Counted from the stretch's first letter, positions 10,512-21,615 are shown. The stretch: 64,000 bases of DNA from Bicyclus anynana (GCF_947172395.1 NC_069090.1:14776962-14840961), one strand, 5' to 3'. The notes: generated by a model not told the origin, from the letters alone. Numbers and translations: made by a program.

Positions 10512-11637
10512 TTAGGGATACAAAGCTGGGCTTTCTTGCTTCAAATAAATCAAATCAAAATTAATTTTATTTCAATTAGACATTACTTCCGAGACTTCAA
10601 TGTGAAAGAAAACGTGAGGAAATCAAATGCTATTCAATGATATCCTCAAACTTGACTAATCTACCACCCACCCTTAAACGACTATGCTTTGATCATTGCT
10701 GGGAGAAGACTCGAGTCCAAGAGTACTTAATCACTAAACAATATTGAATTAGTGTTGTGAGATTATATTTTGTATGAGATGTTCAAATAGGTATACGTCT
10801 TCATGACCACAAAATATCCGGAGAGATATTTGTATATAGAGACCCTTATCAAACTAAAATAAATACCTATATTTGAAAGGATTTAAATAGTTTTATACTC
10901 ACTCGTATTATATTCCCTTTCTAATTGATGGGGATCGAACACAGATATTTTTAGATCAAACCCATGAACCAATGCCCTATAGAAGCTTGGACTAGTTTGA
11001 CAAGTTTAAGGACTGCAACATATTAGTTGAATATACATAATTCAACGAATACCTTCCTATGTTGTGTTTCTTTAATCATGACATTACCTACATGCAAGAA
11101 AACATCAGATGATTAACTATTTCTTTATTAACATGCAAATAAACGAACAAATTACATTTACACCTTGTATAAATACCACAGCTTTTTTCTTAGTTAAATT
11201 AATTGTTCCCTATAAATAATATAAATAAGTTTAACAAAATATATCAATACAATAACATAACTGCCTGAATAGCCATTAAGGTGTATCAACACTGGTTTTC
11301 GCATGCATCTTGAAATTATCTTATATTTGATGATATAATAGATAAAGGTGCAAAGAAATATTAATATTGAAAACACCAATAAACCTTAGTATTCACAAGC
11401 TACTTCTTAGGATACTCCAGATACCAAGGCCTAGTTAGCCACTTGTTAGTTGTTAATTTCACTTTAAATATTGCACTCATTAACAAAAACGCAACAAAAC
11501 ACTAATTCAAATGAACTACCTTGTTCACTGGAATATAAATCTTCTCTACCTGATGTCTCAACATTCAACTCTTTAAAGCATACCAATTTGATCCTTGGAT
11601 ATCTCTTGCTAACATTCTGATCAATAGATCAAAAAAC
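10512..11637. other. AT-rich region downstream of the minus-strand peptide gene
   Basis: On the minus strand this is the 3' flank of the 11638-11976 gene. The first clear minus AATAAA is at 11124-11129, about 510 bases past the stop, so much of 11130-11637 may be its 3' UTR. No other gene is visible. Confidence 0.4.
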
Positions 11638-11976
11638 TTAAGCATTCACGCAAATGGGACCTTTCCTCTTTTGTCCATAAGGACAATTTGGTCCTACACC
11701 GCCAAAACCAAATTTGCTTTCAAAATCCGGTATAACATCTCCCGTTGCTTTCACAAATTGATTAATGAGTTTCGTTGATATGTCTGAAGGCAGTGTTTCT
11801 TTCTTCTTTTCGTCCATACTAATTTGTATCGCTGCTACAGGAATTCCTTTTGCGTTGTCCTCTACAAGAATGTCTGTAGTAACGCTTCCTTCAAGGGGAA
11901 TTCCTTGGAGTCGTATAACTGAACATTCTGTGTACACTACTGCAACTACAACAAGCACTGACAATATTGAAATCAT
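11638..11976 (-). CDS. Small secreted peptide, 112 aa, C-terminal two-Cys motif
   Basis: The ORF is complete and intronless. Residues 1 to about 18 (MISILSVLVVVAVVYTEC) form a hydrophobic signal peptide. The middle (about 25-85) has no cysteine and is mixed charged. The C-terminus reads KFGFGGVGPNCPYGQKRKGP then ICVNA; the two Cys are separated by ten residues and could close a small loop. The same C-terminal pattern, FGF...C-P-x-G-x-x-R/K-x-G-P-I/V-C, ends the 89-aa peptide at 15772 on the opposite strand. A TATAAATA box lies 79-86 bases upstream of the Met. I do not recognise the family. Secretion is well supported; a defence or signalling role would be speculation. Confidence 0.75.
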   Translation of the reverse strand: MISILSVLVVVAVVYTECSVIRLQGIPLEGSVTTDILVEDNAKGIPVAAIQISMDEKKKETLPSDISTKLINQFVKATGDVIPDFESKFGFGGVGPNCPYGQKRKGPICVNA

Positions 11977-12054
11977 TTTTAATGATTTTTATTTACTTGT
12001 TTAATTCGTTCGATGTCACAATGCGTTTGTTAATCATTCAAGTATGACCTACAG

Positions 12055-12129
12055 TATTTATATGCGTGTAAAGATCCATTCAATTGAAGAGCATTTTTCC
12101 TTCTACGTCACTGATTTTCCTGTGACTCA
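12055..12129 (-). promoter_or_regulatory. Promoter of the 112-aa peptide gene: TATA box and AP-1-type site
   Basis: On the minus strand TATAAATA is at 12062-12055, which would place transcription start near 12025-12030 and leave a 5' leader of about 50 bases. A palindromic TGACTCA (AP-1/bZIP consensus) is at 12123-12129 and a CRE-like TGACGTA about 25 bases nearer. These are sequence matches only. Confidence 0.5.
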
Positions 12130-12647
12130 ATTTTAAAACTTGTCATAGATACTTTGTGACTTTATTAAGTCAATGGGCTTGGCAAAATTACGTAGGAATT
12201 TATCCTTCATTGAGTCATATAATTTAATTTTAATTGTATAGTATTTAAATGCGTTTTGTTTGTTTGCAATATGTTTTGAAATACGCATTGAATTTAGTTC
12301 AATCTTTGTAATTATAACAATAAAGCAATTAACATGACGGCATCTAGTAGATAAAATAGTCTTGCTATTAAAGTCACAGTTAACCACTGGCCTATTCACT
12401 AATAAGGTCTCTATATAACAACCTTTTAAAATAAACATCAAATGAACTGAGAAATGCAATCTACCTACTGTATCATATTGATATCCACGAAGGATTGTCA
12501 GTAGGCATTGTAATGTGTGTGTAGTATTGTAATGTGTGGTACTGCCTAAAAATAAAGATATTTCTTTCTTTCTTTCTTTCTTTTTAGGCACCGGATGACA
12601 TTGTTACATAGAAGCTCAATGTCTTATATGTCAACTAACATACCTAG

Positions 12648-12921
12648 TCGTTACAACCCATATTCGGCTCACTACTATGCTCGAGTCTCCTCTCAGAATG
12701 AGAGGGGTTAGGCCAATAGTCCACCACGCTGGCCGAATTAAGAAAATTCTCAGGTATGCAGGTTTCCTCACGATGTTTTCCTTCACCTTTTGAGACACGA
12801 GATATTTAATTTCTTAAAATGTACATAACTGAAAAGTTGAAGGTGCATGCCCCGGACCGGATTCAAACCCACACTCCGGAATCGGAAGCAGGGGTCATAT
12901 CCACTGGGCTATCAAGGTTCT
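12648..12921 (-). mobile_element. tRNA-headed SINE, family A
   Basis: A reverse-oriented copy running from the 3' end (CCCATATTCGGCTCAC) to the tRNA-like head (GGGCTATCAAGG). It lies between the two divergent peptide genes. The frame at 12133-12591 just upstream ends in a CTTT microsatellite and is not a gene. Confidence 0.8.
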
Positions 12922-13162
12922 TAACGTCACATACCTCAATGTTAGTGAATTAGCCTGCTGAACTGCAAAAAGTTGACATTCTAAATCCTTAAGTACCAAA
13001 ACTTGTTTAAGCACCCACATACTCATGTTTTTTTTTTAAATATCTGTAGTCTACCCATCACTTTTAATCTAGATTCGTCACCTCCTTACATGTATTTATC
13101 AGTGACACGTGATACCTAATTAAAAGTCGCCTCAGACACAGTTCTGATTCGGAGAACTGAGT

Positions 13163-13416
13163 CAAGTGGCTCAGTGGTGTGCGCGGTGGATTTCAAGACG
13201 GAGGTCCTGGGTTCGATCCCCAGCTGGGCCACCCTACCGACAAAGACGTACCACCAAGCGATTTAGTGTTCCGGTACAATTTCGTGTAGAAACCGAAAGG
13301 GATGTGGATTTTCATCCTCCTTATAACAAGTTAGCCAGCTTCCATCTTAGATTGCATCATCACTTACCATCAGGTGAGGTTGTAATCAGGGGCTAACTTG
13401 TAAAGAATAAAAAAAA
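13163..13416 (+). mobile_element. tRNA-headed SINE, family B
   Basis: The head reads GTGGCTCAGTGGTGTGCGCG with B-box GGTTCGATCCC, and the tail is GGGCTAACTTGTAAAGAATA then A-rich. Relative to the copy at 6445 it lacks about 40 bases between the B-box and CACCCTACC. Confidence 0.8.
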
Positions 13417-13667
13417 GCTTATCCGTTTGTTTATCTGCCAGTATCATTGAATTACTTTTAATGATTGCGATATTGTACTATAAGAAAACAGAACCTTAAA
13501 CACAGAAAACATATCCTAAAACCTTTGTTCAACATTGGTTTTTATTTAAATAAAATATAAACAAAACTTGTCTGTCTTTAAGAATATTTGAAAGAAGGGA
13601 GAAAATTTTGACAAGTATATATTATTGGAGTTAAGGACATTTGCTAAGCAATTTAGATTGTTTAGAA

Positions 13668-14001
13668 CTAGCGGACGCCCGCGTGACAATTGACATAAAC
13701 TTTCATCCCCTCACAGGTCGAAATTTCAAAAACGCTAGAACAAATGTTTAATTATGTCTTATCAAGTGCTTAAATATAAAGTTTGATGGTTTTATCTTTT
13801 AAAATTAAGAAATCCCATACAAACTTTCAACCTCTATTTCAACCTCTTCTCCCTTTTTTTCGCAATAAAATGTAGCCTATGTCCTTTCTCAGGGTTTAAA
13901 GATTGTCTGTGTCAAATTTCGTCAAAATCGGTAGAGAGGTAAAAGCGGGAAAGCGTAACAGACAGACAGAGTTACTTTCGCATTTATAATATTAGTAGGG
14001 A
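13668..14001 (+). mobile_element. Dispersed lepidopteran repeat, family Y
   Basis: It starts AGCGGACGCCCGCG and ends TTTCGCATTTATAATATTAG. Related pieces with the GCGGACGCCCGCGACTTCGT boundary are near 16447, 30133, 43800, 48750, 49132 and 56120. There is no coding capacity. Confidence 0.55.
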
Positions 14002-14224
14002 TTTATCCCTCAAAGTCAAAGCCTTTTTTATTGCACAATACAAACATTTTGAACGGTAAAAATTGTATATAATTTAATGTATGGGGGAAGATATTTTGTT
14101 TCTTTCTGTAGATTTATAGACATATTCATAAAAGGCTTTTTCTGTGCAGACAAAGAAATTATTAGATATAAAACAGAGCTATATTTACACACCAGTTTAC
14201 ACACGCATTACTAGTGCGTGATAA

Positions 14225-14540
14225 GAGCCGTGATAGCCCAGTGGATATGACCTCTGCCTCCAATTCCGGGGGGTGTAGGTTCGAATCCGGTCCGGGGCCT
14301 GCACCTCCAACTTTTCAATTGTGTGCATTTTAAGAAATTAAATGTCATGTGTCTCCAACGGTGAAGGAAAAACATACTGAAGAAACCTGCTTACCAGAGA
14401 ATTTTCTTAATTCTCTGCGTGTGTGAAGTCTGCCAATCCGCATTGGACCAGCGTAGTGGACTATTGGCCTAACGCCACTTACTCTGAGAGGAGACTCGAG
14501 CTCAGCAATGAGCTGAATATGGGTTGACAATGATGATAAA
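14225..14540 (+). mobile_element. tRNA-headed SINE, family A
   Basis: A full-length copy from GAGCCGTGATAGCCCAGTGG to GAATATGGGTTGACAATGAT. The head has the TAGCCCAGTGG A-box and GGTTCGAATCC B-box. Confidence 0.85.
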
Positions 14541-15670
14541 TAGTGTGTAAATATAAAAAAAAATAAAGTCGTTGAAGATTTTTAAAATTCTTTTCTTTAT
14601 TTTCTCTTTATACGATTTTCTATTCTTTTTCTTGTTTACGCGGCTGACTTTAGAAAGTTTATGCTTGTACAAGTAATACAAGATCAAGTTTTAGTTCAGG
14701 GAGATCAGGTTTGGTTACGATTATCCTGTTGCTCACAGACCATAAATGGCATTATAATAATTCAAAGTTGGCAAATGACAATGCAAAAAAGGAACGATTA
14801 TGTTGGAATTTGAAAAATCGGTCGTTTATTTCAGCCTAATTATTTTATATTAATAAGATAATAGTAAACATTGGGACCTCGCTCACGAGATTACCGCCAT
14901 GTGGAATGTTGAATCAACTATTATTATTCCGATAGTTGTTTCAGTCAATGGTCTTATAGCGAAAAGCTTCGAAGTTTTCAGCCTTCGGGTCTCATCAGGT
15001 GATGCTTCTGCGCTCGCCCATATTTATCATATTATTTCCCTAGCACAAATTCTTTCTTCTTTACAATTTTAGTGTATAGCTACATTTATCCTTAATGCCA
15101 TATTATATCGTTTGCAAATAAATCCTATGTAATGAAATATAAAGAAATTTGTTCTTTCTTCTTTTTTGTCTCAAGATTCTTATCCCATTGATTAAGATAA
15201 TATTTATAGAACTATTTAGGACGTAAACTATTCCTTACGCCAATTAAAGTTTTTTTTTAGAATTTCCAGGACATAACAGGATTAAATTTGGTCGGAATTT
15301 AACGTTTGAACAATCATACTCACCTTATTATATTTGGTTATTAAAGAATGATATCAAATCTACACTCAATGAATAACTTCTTTTGTTTTATAATATCGTA
15401 AAATTTTATGATAATTTTCAAGATGGCAGTAAATTAAATCACACTTATTTAAAACACATAATTATCCTTAAAACTGTATACCTAAATACATGCATCTGTA
15501 TTGATATATCATTAGATTGACGTAGGCGTTGTCCATATAATTAATTAACATATATTTTGAATCAATTAAATTTGTGTATAAGGAAAAACAAGATATTTAC
15601 TAATGTATATATCTAGACACTTGACTTAAGGAAACCAGTTAACAATATGATACACAAGAAACATAACTAA
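14541..15670. other. Intergenic DNA upstream of the 89-aa peptide gene
   Basis: AT-rich with short ORFs only. Around 14940-15040 there is a patch (GAAGTTTTCAGCCTTCGGGT) that looks like a transposon fragment but has no second copy in the window. Confidence 0.4.
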
Positions 15671-15677
15671 TAACTCG

Positions 15678-15686
15678 TATATATAA
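15678..15686 (+). promoter_or_regulatory. TATA box of the 89-aa peptide gene
   Basis: TATATATAA lies 86-94 bases before the Met codon at 15772, almost the same spacing as the TATA box of the divergent 112-aa gene. Start of transcription is expected near 15708-15712. Confidence 0.5.
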
Positions 15687-15771
15687 CCCTCTCGCACCTT
15701 CTCAAGCGCATATTACCAGGTGTAGTCACCAAGAAAAGACGATCCGAAAGTTTTAATAATAAAAACAAACA

Positions 15772-16041
15772 ATGTCTTTAAAAGTGTGGATGCCACTAGC
15801 ATTATGTCTAGTCGCCATTTTAAATATACAATGCCGTGTTGTTAAGGACAAAACGAATCAAAAGAAGGGTGAATATCAGCATCCTTCAGAAGTCATAACA
15901 TTTGAGAGCGGTGAAGAAAACACAAAGCCGATCAAAACAAACGATAAAGATGATGATGATGTTTTTGGAAACAGATTTGGTTTTTCTGATTTTGGACTCT
16001 GTCCTGGAGGAATGAGAAGACATGGACCTGTGTGCGCTTGA
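15772..16041 (+). CDS. Small secreted peptide, 89 aa, C-terminal two-Cys motif
   Basis: The ORF is complete and intronless. Residues 1 to about 21 (MSLKVWMPLALCLVAILNIQ) are a signal peptide. The mature part is strongly charged, with a Lys-rich start, a Glu-rich centre and a KDDDD run near residue 60, and ends NRFGFSDFGLCPGGMRRHGP then VCA. The C-terminal block is the same module as in the 112-aa gene on the other strand: FGF, then C-P-x-G-x-x-R-x-G-P-V-C with ten residues between the cysteines. Start choice is supported by the signal peptide and by AACAATG context. I do not recognise the family by name. The pair are most simply old paralogues that diverged except in the C-terminal module. 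Confidence 0.75.
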   Translation: MSLKVWMPLALCLVAILNIQCRVVKDKTNQKKGEYQHPSEVITFESGEENTKPIKTNDKDDDDVFGNRFGFSDFGLCPGGMRRHGPVCA

Positions 16042-16130
16042 GAAATCAAAGAAGAAGAATAACACGTGAAACTGACAATGTTATCTTTTATTTGTGACTG
16101 TTTTAAAAGTTCTGTGATTTTAATGTACTT

Positions 16131-16136
16131 AATAAA
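16131..16136 (+). terminator. Polyadenylation signal of the 89-aa peptide gene
   Basis: AATAAA lies 90 bases after the stop codon, in a T-rich context, giving a compact transcript of about 450 bases. Confidence 0.6.
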
Positions 16137-16281
16137 TTAATTTATTTTAATTCATTTCACTGTTTAATTTATTCTCCTATATTTAGAAAAGTAAATAATC
16201 ATTTTGATTTTATGTTCTTTGTTTATGAAGTTTTTACCTTCGTATTTATTTATTCAAACAGTTTTGTGTTGTTCTTTTGAG

Positions 16282-16440
16282 GCCAATGCCCCTAAAGTGA
16301 TAGCTGATAGCTTAAGGTTGCAAGGTTAAGGGACCGGACTCAACACCGAAAAGTCGAGAGTTCGATCCCTGCCTGATTGACTTTTATCGTACAACAGTAT
16401 TTTCCGACTAATTGGAGGGTAGCGGGTATATTAGTCATAA
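16282..16440 (+). mobile_element. tRNA-headed SINE fragment, family F
   Basis: It has an A-box-like TGATAGCTTAAGGTTG and a B-box AGTTCGATCCC, followed by a short body ending in GGAGGGTAGCGGGT. It is the only copy of this family clearly seen here. Confidence 0.5.
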
Positions 16441-16862
16441 TATACTAGCGCCCGCGACTTCGTCCGCTCTTAGATCTTCTTAATCCGGCTCTCGCATAAT
16501 CTGTTCTAAGTGGACTACTATGAACTACCTCCCTGCCAATTTTCAACTTTGTACGTCAAGCGGTTATCGAAATATCTTGGTGAATGACCTTTCGCGTTTA
16601 TATGTTAAGATATGGCAAATATTTAAAAAAAAATTAATGCAACGACCTTAAACTAATTCGCTTTTAAGAGCTTGTAAGTTTTTTAACTTATTTATAAACT
16701 AAAGAGTTGGGAAGTATTATTTAAACGGGTACATACCACGATAAAACGACGAGATTTTTAATGTCGATATTTCGACCCAGTTGCATGGATCGTCGTCACG
16801 ACGGGACTGTAAAAAAATATTCATAATAAACAACCACGAAATAAGTTTAAAATCATTAGTTG

Positions 16863-17125
16863 GGAATTACTTCGAGCAGCCGATGGACGTTGGGGTCTCA
16901 AGGTGCTGGTATGGTTACCCGCACCGGAAAGCGCAGTGATCGAGCCTTAATAGGAGGACAATGATTATATTATCAAATGTCATTGACCGAGGACATCAAG
17001 CGGGTTGCAGGGAGCCCCTGGATGCTGGCGGCTCAAGGCCGTTTTGTTTTGAAGTCCATTCAAGAGGCTTATGTCCAGCTGTGGACGTCCATTGGCTGTT
17101 AACGATGATAATGATGATGGAGTTG
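16863..17125 (+). mobile_element. LINE 3' tail fragment (RTE-like), decayed
   Basis: The fragment encodes the C-terminal region after the reverse transcriptase (ADGRWGLKVL... then ...IKRVAGSPWMLAAQGR) with frameshifts. It ends in GTGGACGTCCATTGGCTGTT and a GAT-type tail. Confidence 0.75.
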
Positions 17126-17785
17126 CGAAAAGTTATATAGCTTAGGTTGTACTTATCTAATCTATTGTAGGTATGTCATAAAGGAGATGGTCCAAAATTA
17201 TATGGAGCCCAGGTCCAGTCATTGTACCCTAGCGTAAATAAAAGAAAATGTTTTTTTTTAACTATTTTTGATTATACAAATCTACAAATGTACTTTAATT
17301 CTTTCGAAATAATATTCATTATCTCCCAAGAAACGCAACATTAATAAGGGTAATAATGGCGGATTGATGACGTTTTCAATGCAGAAATCGATTTAACGTT
17401 TGCTGGTAATTGTCATATCATAGTGCTTTAAGGGCGCCATCTTGGCTTAACTCAAAAACTTGGGTTTTAATTTCATTTATTTCTTTTTATTAGTTACATT
17501 TATTCACTTTAAAAAAATTTAATAAGATCTTTGTATTTTTAAAATTTTAATGATACGGGGTACAAGAGTGGACCTGAAATGGACCATCTCCTTTGTACGA
17601 AATAGTTTTTAAAATAGACAATAATTCTACAATTCTATGGAAAACTATTAAATGCCAAACGAGTTCGTTAGCTTTTAATCTTCATTTATCGTTTCTCGAT
17701 AATCTAGATCGTTTTAAAATGTCTTTTATATTTTTATCTTATTGCTTTTCTTTTCTTGTGATGTGTCCAAAATGGGGAAGATTTA

Positions 17786-18022
17786 ACCGACTTCAAAAAA
17801 GGAGGAGGTTCTCATTTCGACGCGTATGTTTTTTTTTAATGTTTTTCACCTTATAACTTCGTCAACTAATTTTGAAAATTATTTTTTGTTTAAAAGAGTA
17901 TACTTCTAGATTGGTCCCAATTCATTTTCATGATTTTCATGAAAATTAAATAGGACCAATGGGACGGTTTAGTAATTTTGTGTTAAAATCCAAATTACTG
18001 AAATACGTCTTTGAAGTCGGTT
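17786..18022. mobile_element. MITE with ACCGACTTCAAA termini
   Basis: The left end is ACCGACTTCAAAAAAGGAGG and the right end is TTTGAAGTCGGT, an inverted repeat of at least 12 bp. Partial copies are at 35495-35525 and within the element at 46592-47042. It is non-coding. Confidence 0.6.
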
Positions 18023-18316
18023 CCATTTTTATGTTAAAAATATTATAATTATTACATTGGCAGAGTCCCTAAAGGAACTAACTGACTTATCTGCGGGTAC
18101 TGTTTTTCCCCTTTGTGTTACGGAACCCCAATTATAAACACTATGCGAAATAATGACTCAAGCAAAAAATCCCCCAATAAACATTTTACATTACCTTACA
18201 AATTGAATTATTTATTAACACTTTACAGTTGAATGAATAGTGATTGTAAAATTTCGGAAAAGCGATAGGTAAGATAACGAAGATGGTTAAGGAAAATTTA
18301 TTTATTATATTTAATT

Positions 18317-18517
18317 ACTAGCTGATGCCGCGCGGTTTCGCCCACGTTGTTCCCGTTCCCGTACGAGTACGTGGATAATGTTTATAGCCTATAAGCCTTT
18401 CTCGATAAATGGGCAACCTAACACTGAAATGATTTTTCAAATCGGACCAGAAGTTCTTGAGATTAGCGCGTTCATGCAAACAAACAAACTCTTCAGCTTT
18501 ATAATATTAGTATAGAT
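18317..18517 (-). mobile_element. Dispersed lepidopteran repeat, family X
   Basis: Reverse-oriented full copy from ACTAGCTGATGCCGCGCGG to AATATTAGTATAGAT. Confidence 0.65.
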
Positions 18518-18640
18518 TTACCTTATGTGTTTATCATGTGTGGCTTACAACACCTAAGATAGACGCTTTAATCAATGATAAATAAGGCTGCAATCTCACC
18601 TGATGCTCAGTGACAATAGTAAGCGTCTTCATCTTTATTA

Positions 18641-18885
18641 GCGATCCATTTTCGGCTCACTGTGCAGCACGAGTCTCCTCTCAGAATGAAAGGGAATAGT
18701 CGACACACGCCTGCCCAATGCGGATTGGCAGACTTAACACACGTAGAGAATTAAGAATATTCTCAGGTATGCAGGTTTCCTCACGTTGTTTTCCCTTCAC
18801 CGTTCGGGACACGTGATATTTAATTTCTTAAAATGCACACAACTAAAAAATTGGAGGCGCCCCGGACCGGATTCAAACCTACTAC
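18641..18885 (-). mobile_element. tRNA-headed SINE, family A, head truncated
   Basis: The reverse copy retains the body and part of the B-box region (GACCGGATTCAAACC) but lacks the A-box end. Confidence 0.75.
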
Positions 18886-18982
18886 ATACAATATACATAC
18901 ATAAAAGATACGCGCGAAAAACATAACTCTTTATGCAGTCAGGTAAAAAAAAGATACAGATTGGCCAGACATCTCATACCTT

Positions 18983-19378
18983 ACCTTACCTTATCAGCCG
19001 ATAGACGTCCACTGCTGGACATAGGCCTCTTGCATGGACCCCCAAGCACAACGGTCTCGAGCCGCCAGCATCCAGCGGCTCCCTGCTACCCGCTTGATAT
19101 CCTCGGTCCAACTAGTGGGGGTCGATCAACACTGCGCTTTCCGGTGCGGGGTCGCCATTCTAGCATCTTGGGACCCCAACGTCCATCAGCTTTTCAAACT
19201 ATGTGGCCTACCCATTGCCACTTCAGCTTCGCGTCTCGCTGAGCTATATCAGTAACTTTGGTTCGTCTGTGGATCTCCTCATTCCTGATTCGATCATGCA
19301 GAGAAACTCTAAGCATAGCTCGCTCAATCGCCCGCTGAGTGACTTTGAGCCTTCTAATAAGGCCCATAGTCAGTCACT
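18983..19378 (-). mobile_element. LINE 3' tail fragment (RTE-like)
   Basis: On the minus strand it encodes, with lesions, the C-terminal segment QRAIERAMLRVSLHDRI..., the WAGHI-type motif and the VGRP.TRW segment. The 3' end at 18983 carries the CAGTGGACGTCTATCGGCTG motif shared by all LINE tails here. It abuts a SINE A fragment. Confidence 0.75.
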
Positions 19379-19581
19379 ATGCCCACTTCTCATACGAAGA
19401 GAATTAAAAAAATCTCAGGTGTATCCTCACGATGTTTTTCCTACACCGCTTGAAGCACGTGATATTTAATTTCCTAAAATGCACCTAACTGAAAAGTTGG
19501 AGGCGCATGCTCGTTCCAGATTCGAACCTACGCCCTAAGAATCGAAGTCAGAGGTTATATCTACTAGGCTATCAAGGCTTT
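19379..19581 (-). mobile_element. tRNA-headed SINE, family A, 3' truncated
   Basis: The reverse copy runs from inside the body (AATCTCAGGTGTATCC) to the head (GGCTATCAAGGC). The LINE tail next to it has replaced its distal end. Confidence 0.7.
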
Positions 19582-19979
19582 TTAACATGCAACAATAAAC
19601 TATTGTTAATATTGACATATGCATTAAAATTTGCATATTAAGGAAACATTTTCCATTAACATATGCTAATGCCTAGTTAATTAACATTCGGGTACTATTT
19701 CCATTAGGTAAGCGGTATTTCTGTAATGCAAAGTTTGAAGTTTCCTGTTTAGAACCTGAGTCCAGAACTCTAGACACACGAAAACTTTGTTTTTCCTATT
19801 TTATAAAACAAAAATACCTACGCTCTCGACTGAATATTTCGACCGTGGCGGCCAAATGTTCAGATTTAACAAATAATCGCAGCATTCATTAAATATACGC
19901 AGGAGATATTGTAGTACACAAGTGTGTGCGCAAGCACAGGTGCACTCTTTATACCTACCCTCGCTCTCATAGTCCGATG

Positions 19980-20231
19980 CAGTGGTGGTGGTCCGGCAAA
20001 TTTGGCCCAAATAGTTTTTATTACAGAAATAAAGAAAACAACTCTTGAAAACTTCAATGAAAATTTCAATATTTAACTCCTACTGTAAATTCTAAAAACT
20101 AATAAAAGTCGTAATGTTACCAAGAGATAAAATGTATTAAAAAAGTTTGTGAATAATAGTGTAGAATTTCAGAGAACAGTAGAGGCGGCAAAAATTAGCC
20201 TACTGCTGGCAAATTTGTAAATCCGCCACTG
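19980..20231. mobile_element. hAT-like MITE (CAGTGGTGG termini)
   Basis: It begins CAGTGGTGGTGG and ends CCGCCACTG, with similar 8-base flanks GTCCGATG and GTCCCATA (6 of 8 match). The CAGTGGYGG ends are characteristic of hAT elements. Moderately decayed. Confidence 0.5.
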
Positions 20232-20268
20232 GTCCCATAGAACGGTATACCAAAACGACCGATGAGAT

Positions 20269-20431
20269 CAGCAAGGCTATTCTGTAACGATATTTTTATA
20301 ACTCGCGAGTGCACGACTTCACCTCTATCTCTCTCTGTTTACCACGATACTATAGAATGAGAAAGATAGCGGTAAATTCGAAACTGGCACTTGCGAGTTA
20401 TACAAAACATCGTTAAAGAATAGCCGTGCTG
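20269..20431. mobile_element. MITE with CAGCAAGGCTATTCT termini
   Basis: The ends are CAGCAAGGCTATTCTGTAAC and, in reverse complement, CAGCACGGCTATTCTTTAAC. Subterminal TATAACTCGCGAGTG and CACTTGCGAGTTATA also pair. It forms a long imperfect hairpin of about 160 bp. Confidence 0.6.
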
Positions 20432-20771
20432 GCGCAGGACCGACGGCTTTACCTAGGTACTCTCCGAGGCACGGGGGTGTACTATCACCGCCAACTTCCC
20501 ATCTTCAGGCTGCTATTTAGAGTTTTCTTGTAAGAAAAATGTTGACTTACATTACATATTTATGTAGATTGTAGGTATATGTATATACCTAGTTTTTACA
20601 CTTCCACATTGTAGACAATATGTTGGTAGGTATTATTTGTTTAATAACCTTCGTTGTTTTTTAAGCGACTAAATGAAATTAAGACAACTAGTTCGCTTTA
20701 GTTTTGATGCGCTAGTGCCATGTCTAATAGTATAAAATCGTTGCCCTCACCTTATAAACGAACTGCACGTA

Positions 20772-20871
20772 CAAGTAAATCTAAAACGAACTGCTAAAAG
20801 CACGCTCACTTACCTACCTACTTACCTATGTAAGTGAGCGTGCTTTTAGCAGTTCGTTTTAGATTTACTTG
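20772..20871. repeat. Perfect hairpin, 42-bp arms, 16-base loop
   Basis: Arms 20772-20813 and 20830-20871 are exact reverse complements. The loop is CTACCTACTTACCTAT. No second copy of the arm was noticed in the window and there is no MITE-like terminus. Confidence 0.9.
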
Positions 20872-21442
20872 CCCGTTACATATTGTAAGCGTTATATTTT
20901 TAACAAACATACAAACAAACTTCAGTTTTATTAATTTAATATAGATGTATCTTCAACACTGGAGTGGGGGCGTCAGTATAAAGTTTCTGCCCGAGTTGTA
21001 AAAAACTAAGGTAACACGGCAGGCTTAGTAGCCGCAAAGCTTGTGCCACAAATGAGTAATTAACTTACTCATTTGCGGTAAGAAAAACTCAAATTCTGCG
21101 GTCGTCATTGTCGTACCTGTAACCAATAGGGTCAGATGGCATTAATTCCCCTTCGATTGTATTCCATGAGTAATATTTTTACAGTTAATTGGGTAAACGA
21201 GTATATAAATAATTAGGTTTTGCCTTTTTTATGACGAGTGCAAAGGACGAATCACTTTTCGAACTAGAAAAACTTTGTGAAATACCATTGAATTGAGTAT
21301 GTACTAGCTAACAAAATTAATCTTCAAAAAAGTCACGTCCTTTAATTCTTATATTTTAATTTATATTATATTCTACAAAACTTTTTTAGTATTGCTGATC
21401 GCTTAATTACATTTCTTTTCCAGTTTTACTATTAAAACTATC

Positions 21443-21615
21443 ACCGCCGGTCATTCTGATAGGAGAATCGAGCTCAGCAGTGAGCCGAATATGGGTTGAT
21501 CCGGTCATTTAGAGAGGAGAATCAAGCTCAGCAGTGAAGTGCAGTTGATTGATAATTATCAACCCATATTCGGCTCATTGCTGAGCTCGATTCTCCTCTC
21601 AGAATGACCGGCGGT
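21443..21615. repeat. Inverted pair of SINE A 3' ends, 58-bp arms
   Basis: Arms 21443-21500 and 21558-21615 are reverse complements with a few mismatches. Both contain the SINE family A 3' end (GAGCCGAATATGGGTTGAT) plus shared non-SINE ACCGCCGGTCATTC. A third partial SINE end is in the loop. The shared flank means this is an inverted duplication, not two independent insertions. Confidence 0.75.

Noticed and set aside
10056..10640. Overlapping plus-strand frames in the GC-rich block
   Set aside because: The block is a TTA-flanked MITE; several frames are open only because of its GC content.
12133..12591. 152-codon minus-strand frame
   Set aside because: It begins in a CTTT microsatellite and has no recognisable domain; the composition is that of AT-rich non-coding DNA.
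18961..19469. Three overlapping plus-strand frames
   Set aside because: They are antisense translations of a LINE tail and a SINE fragment.
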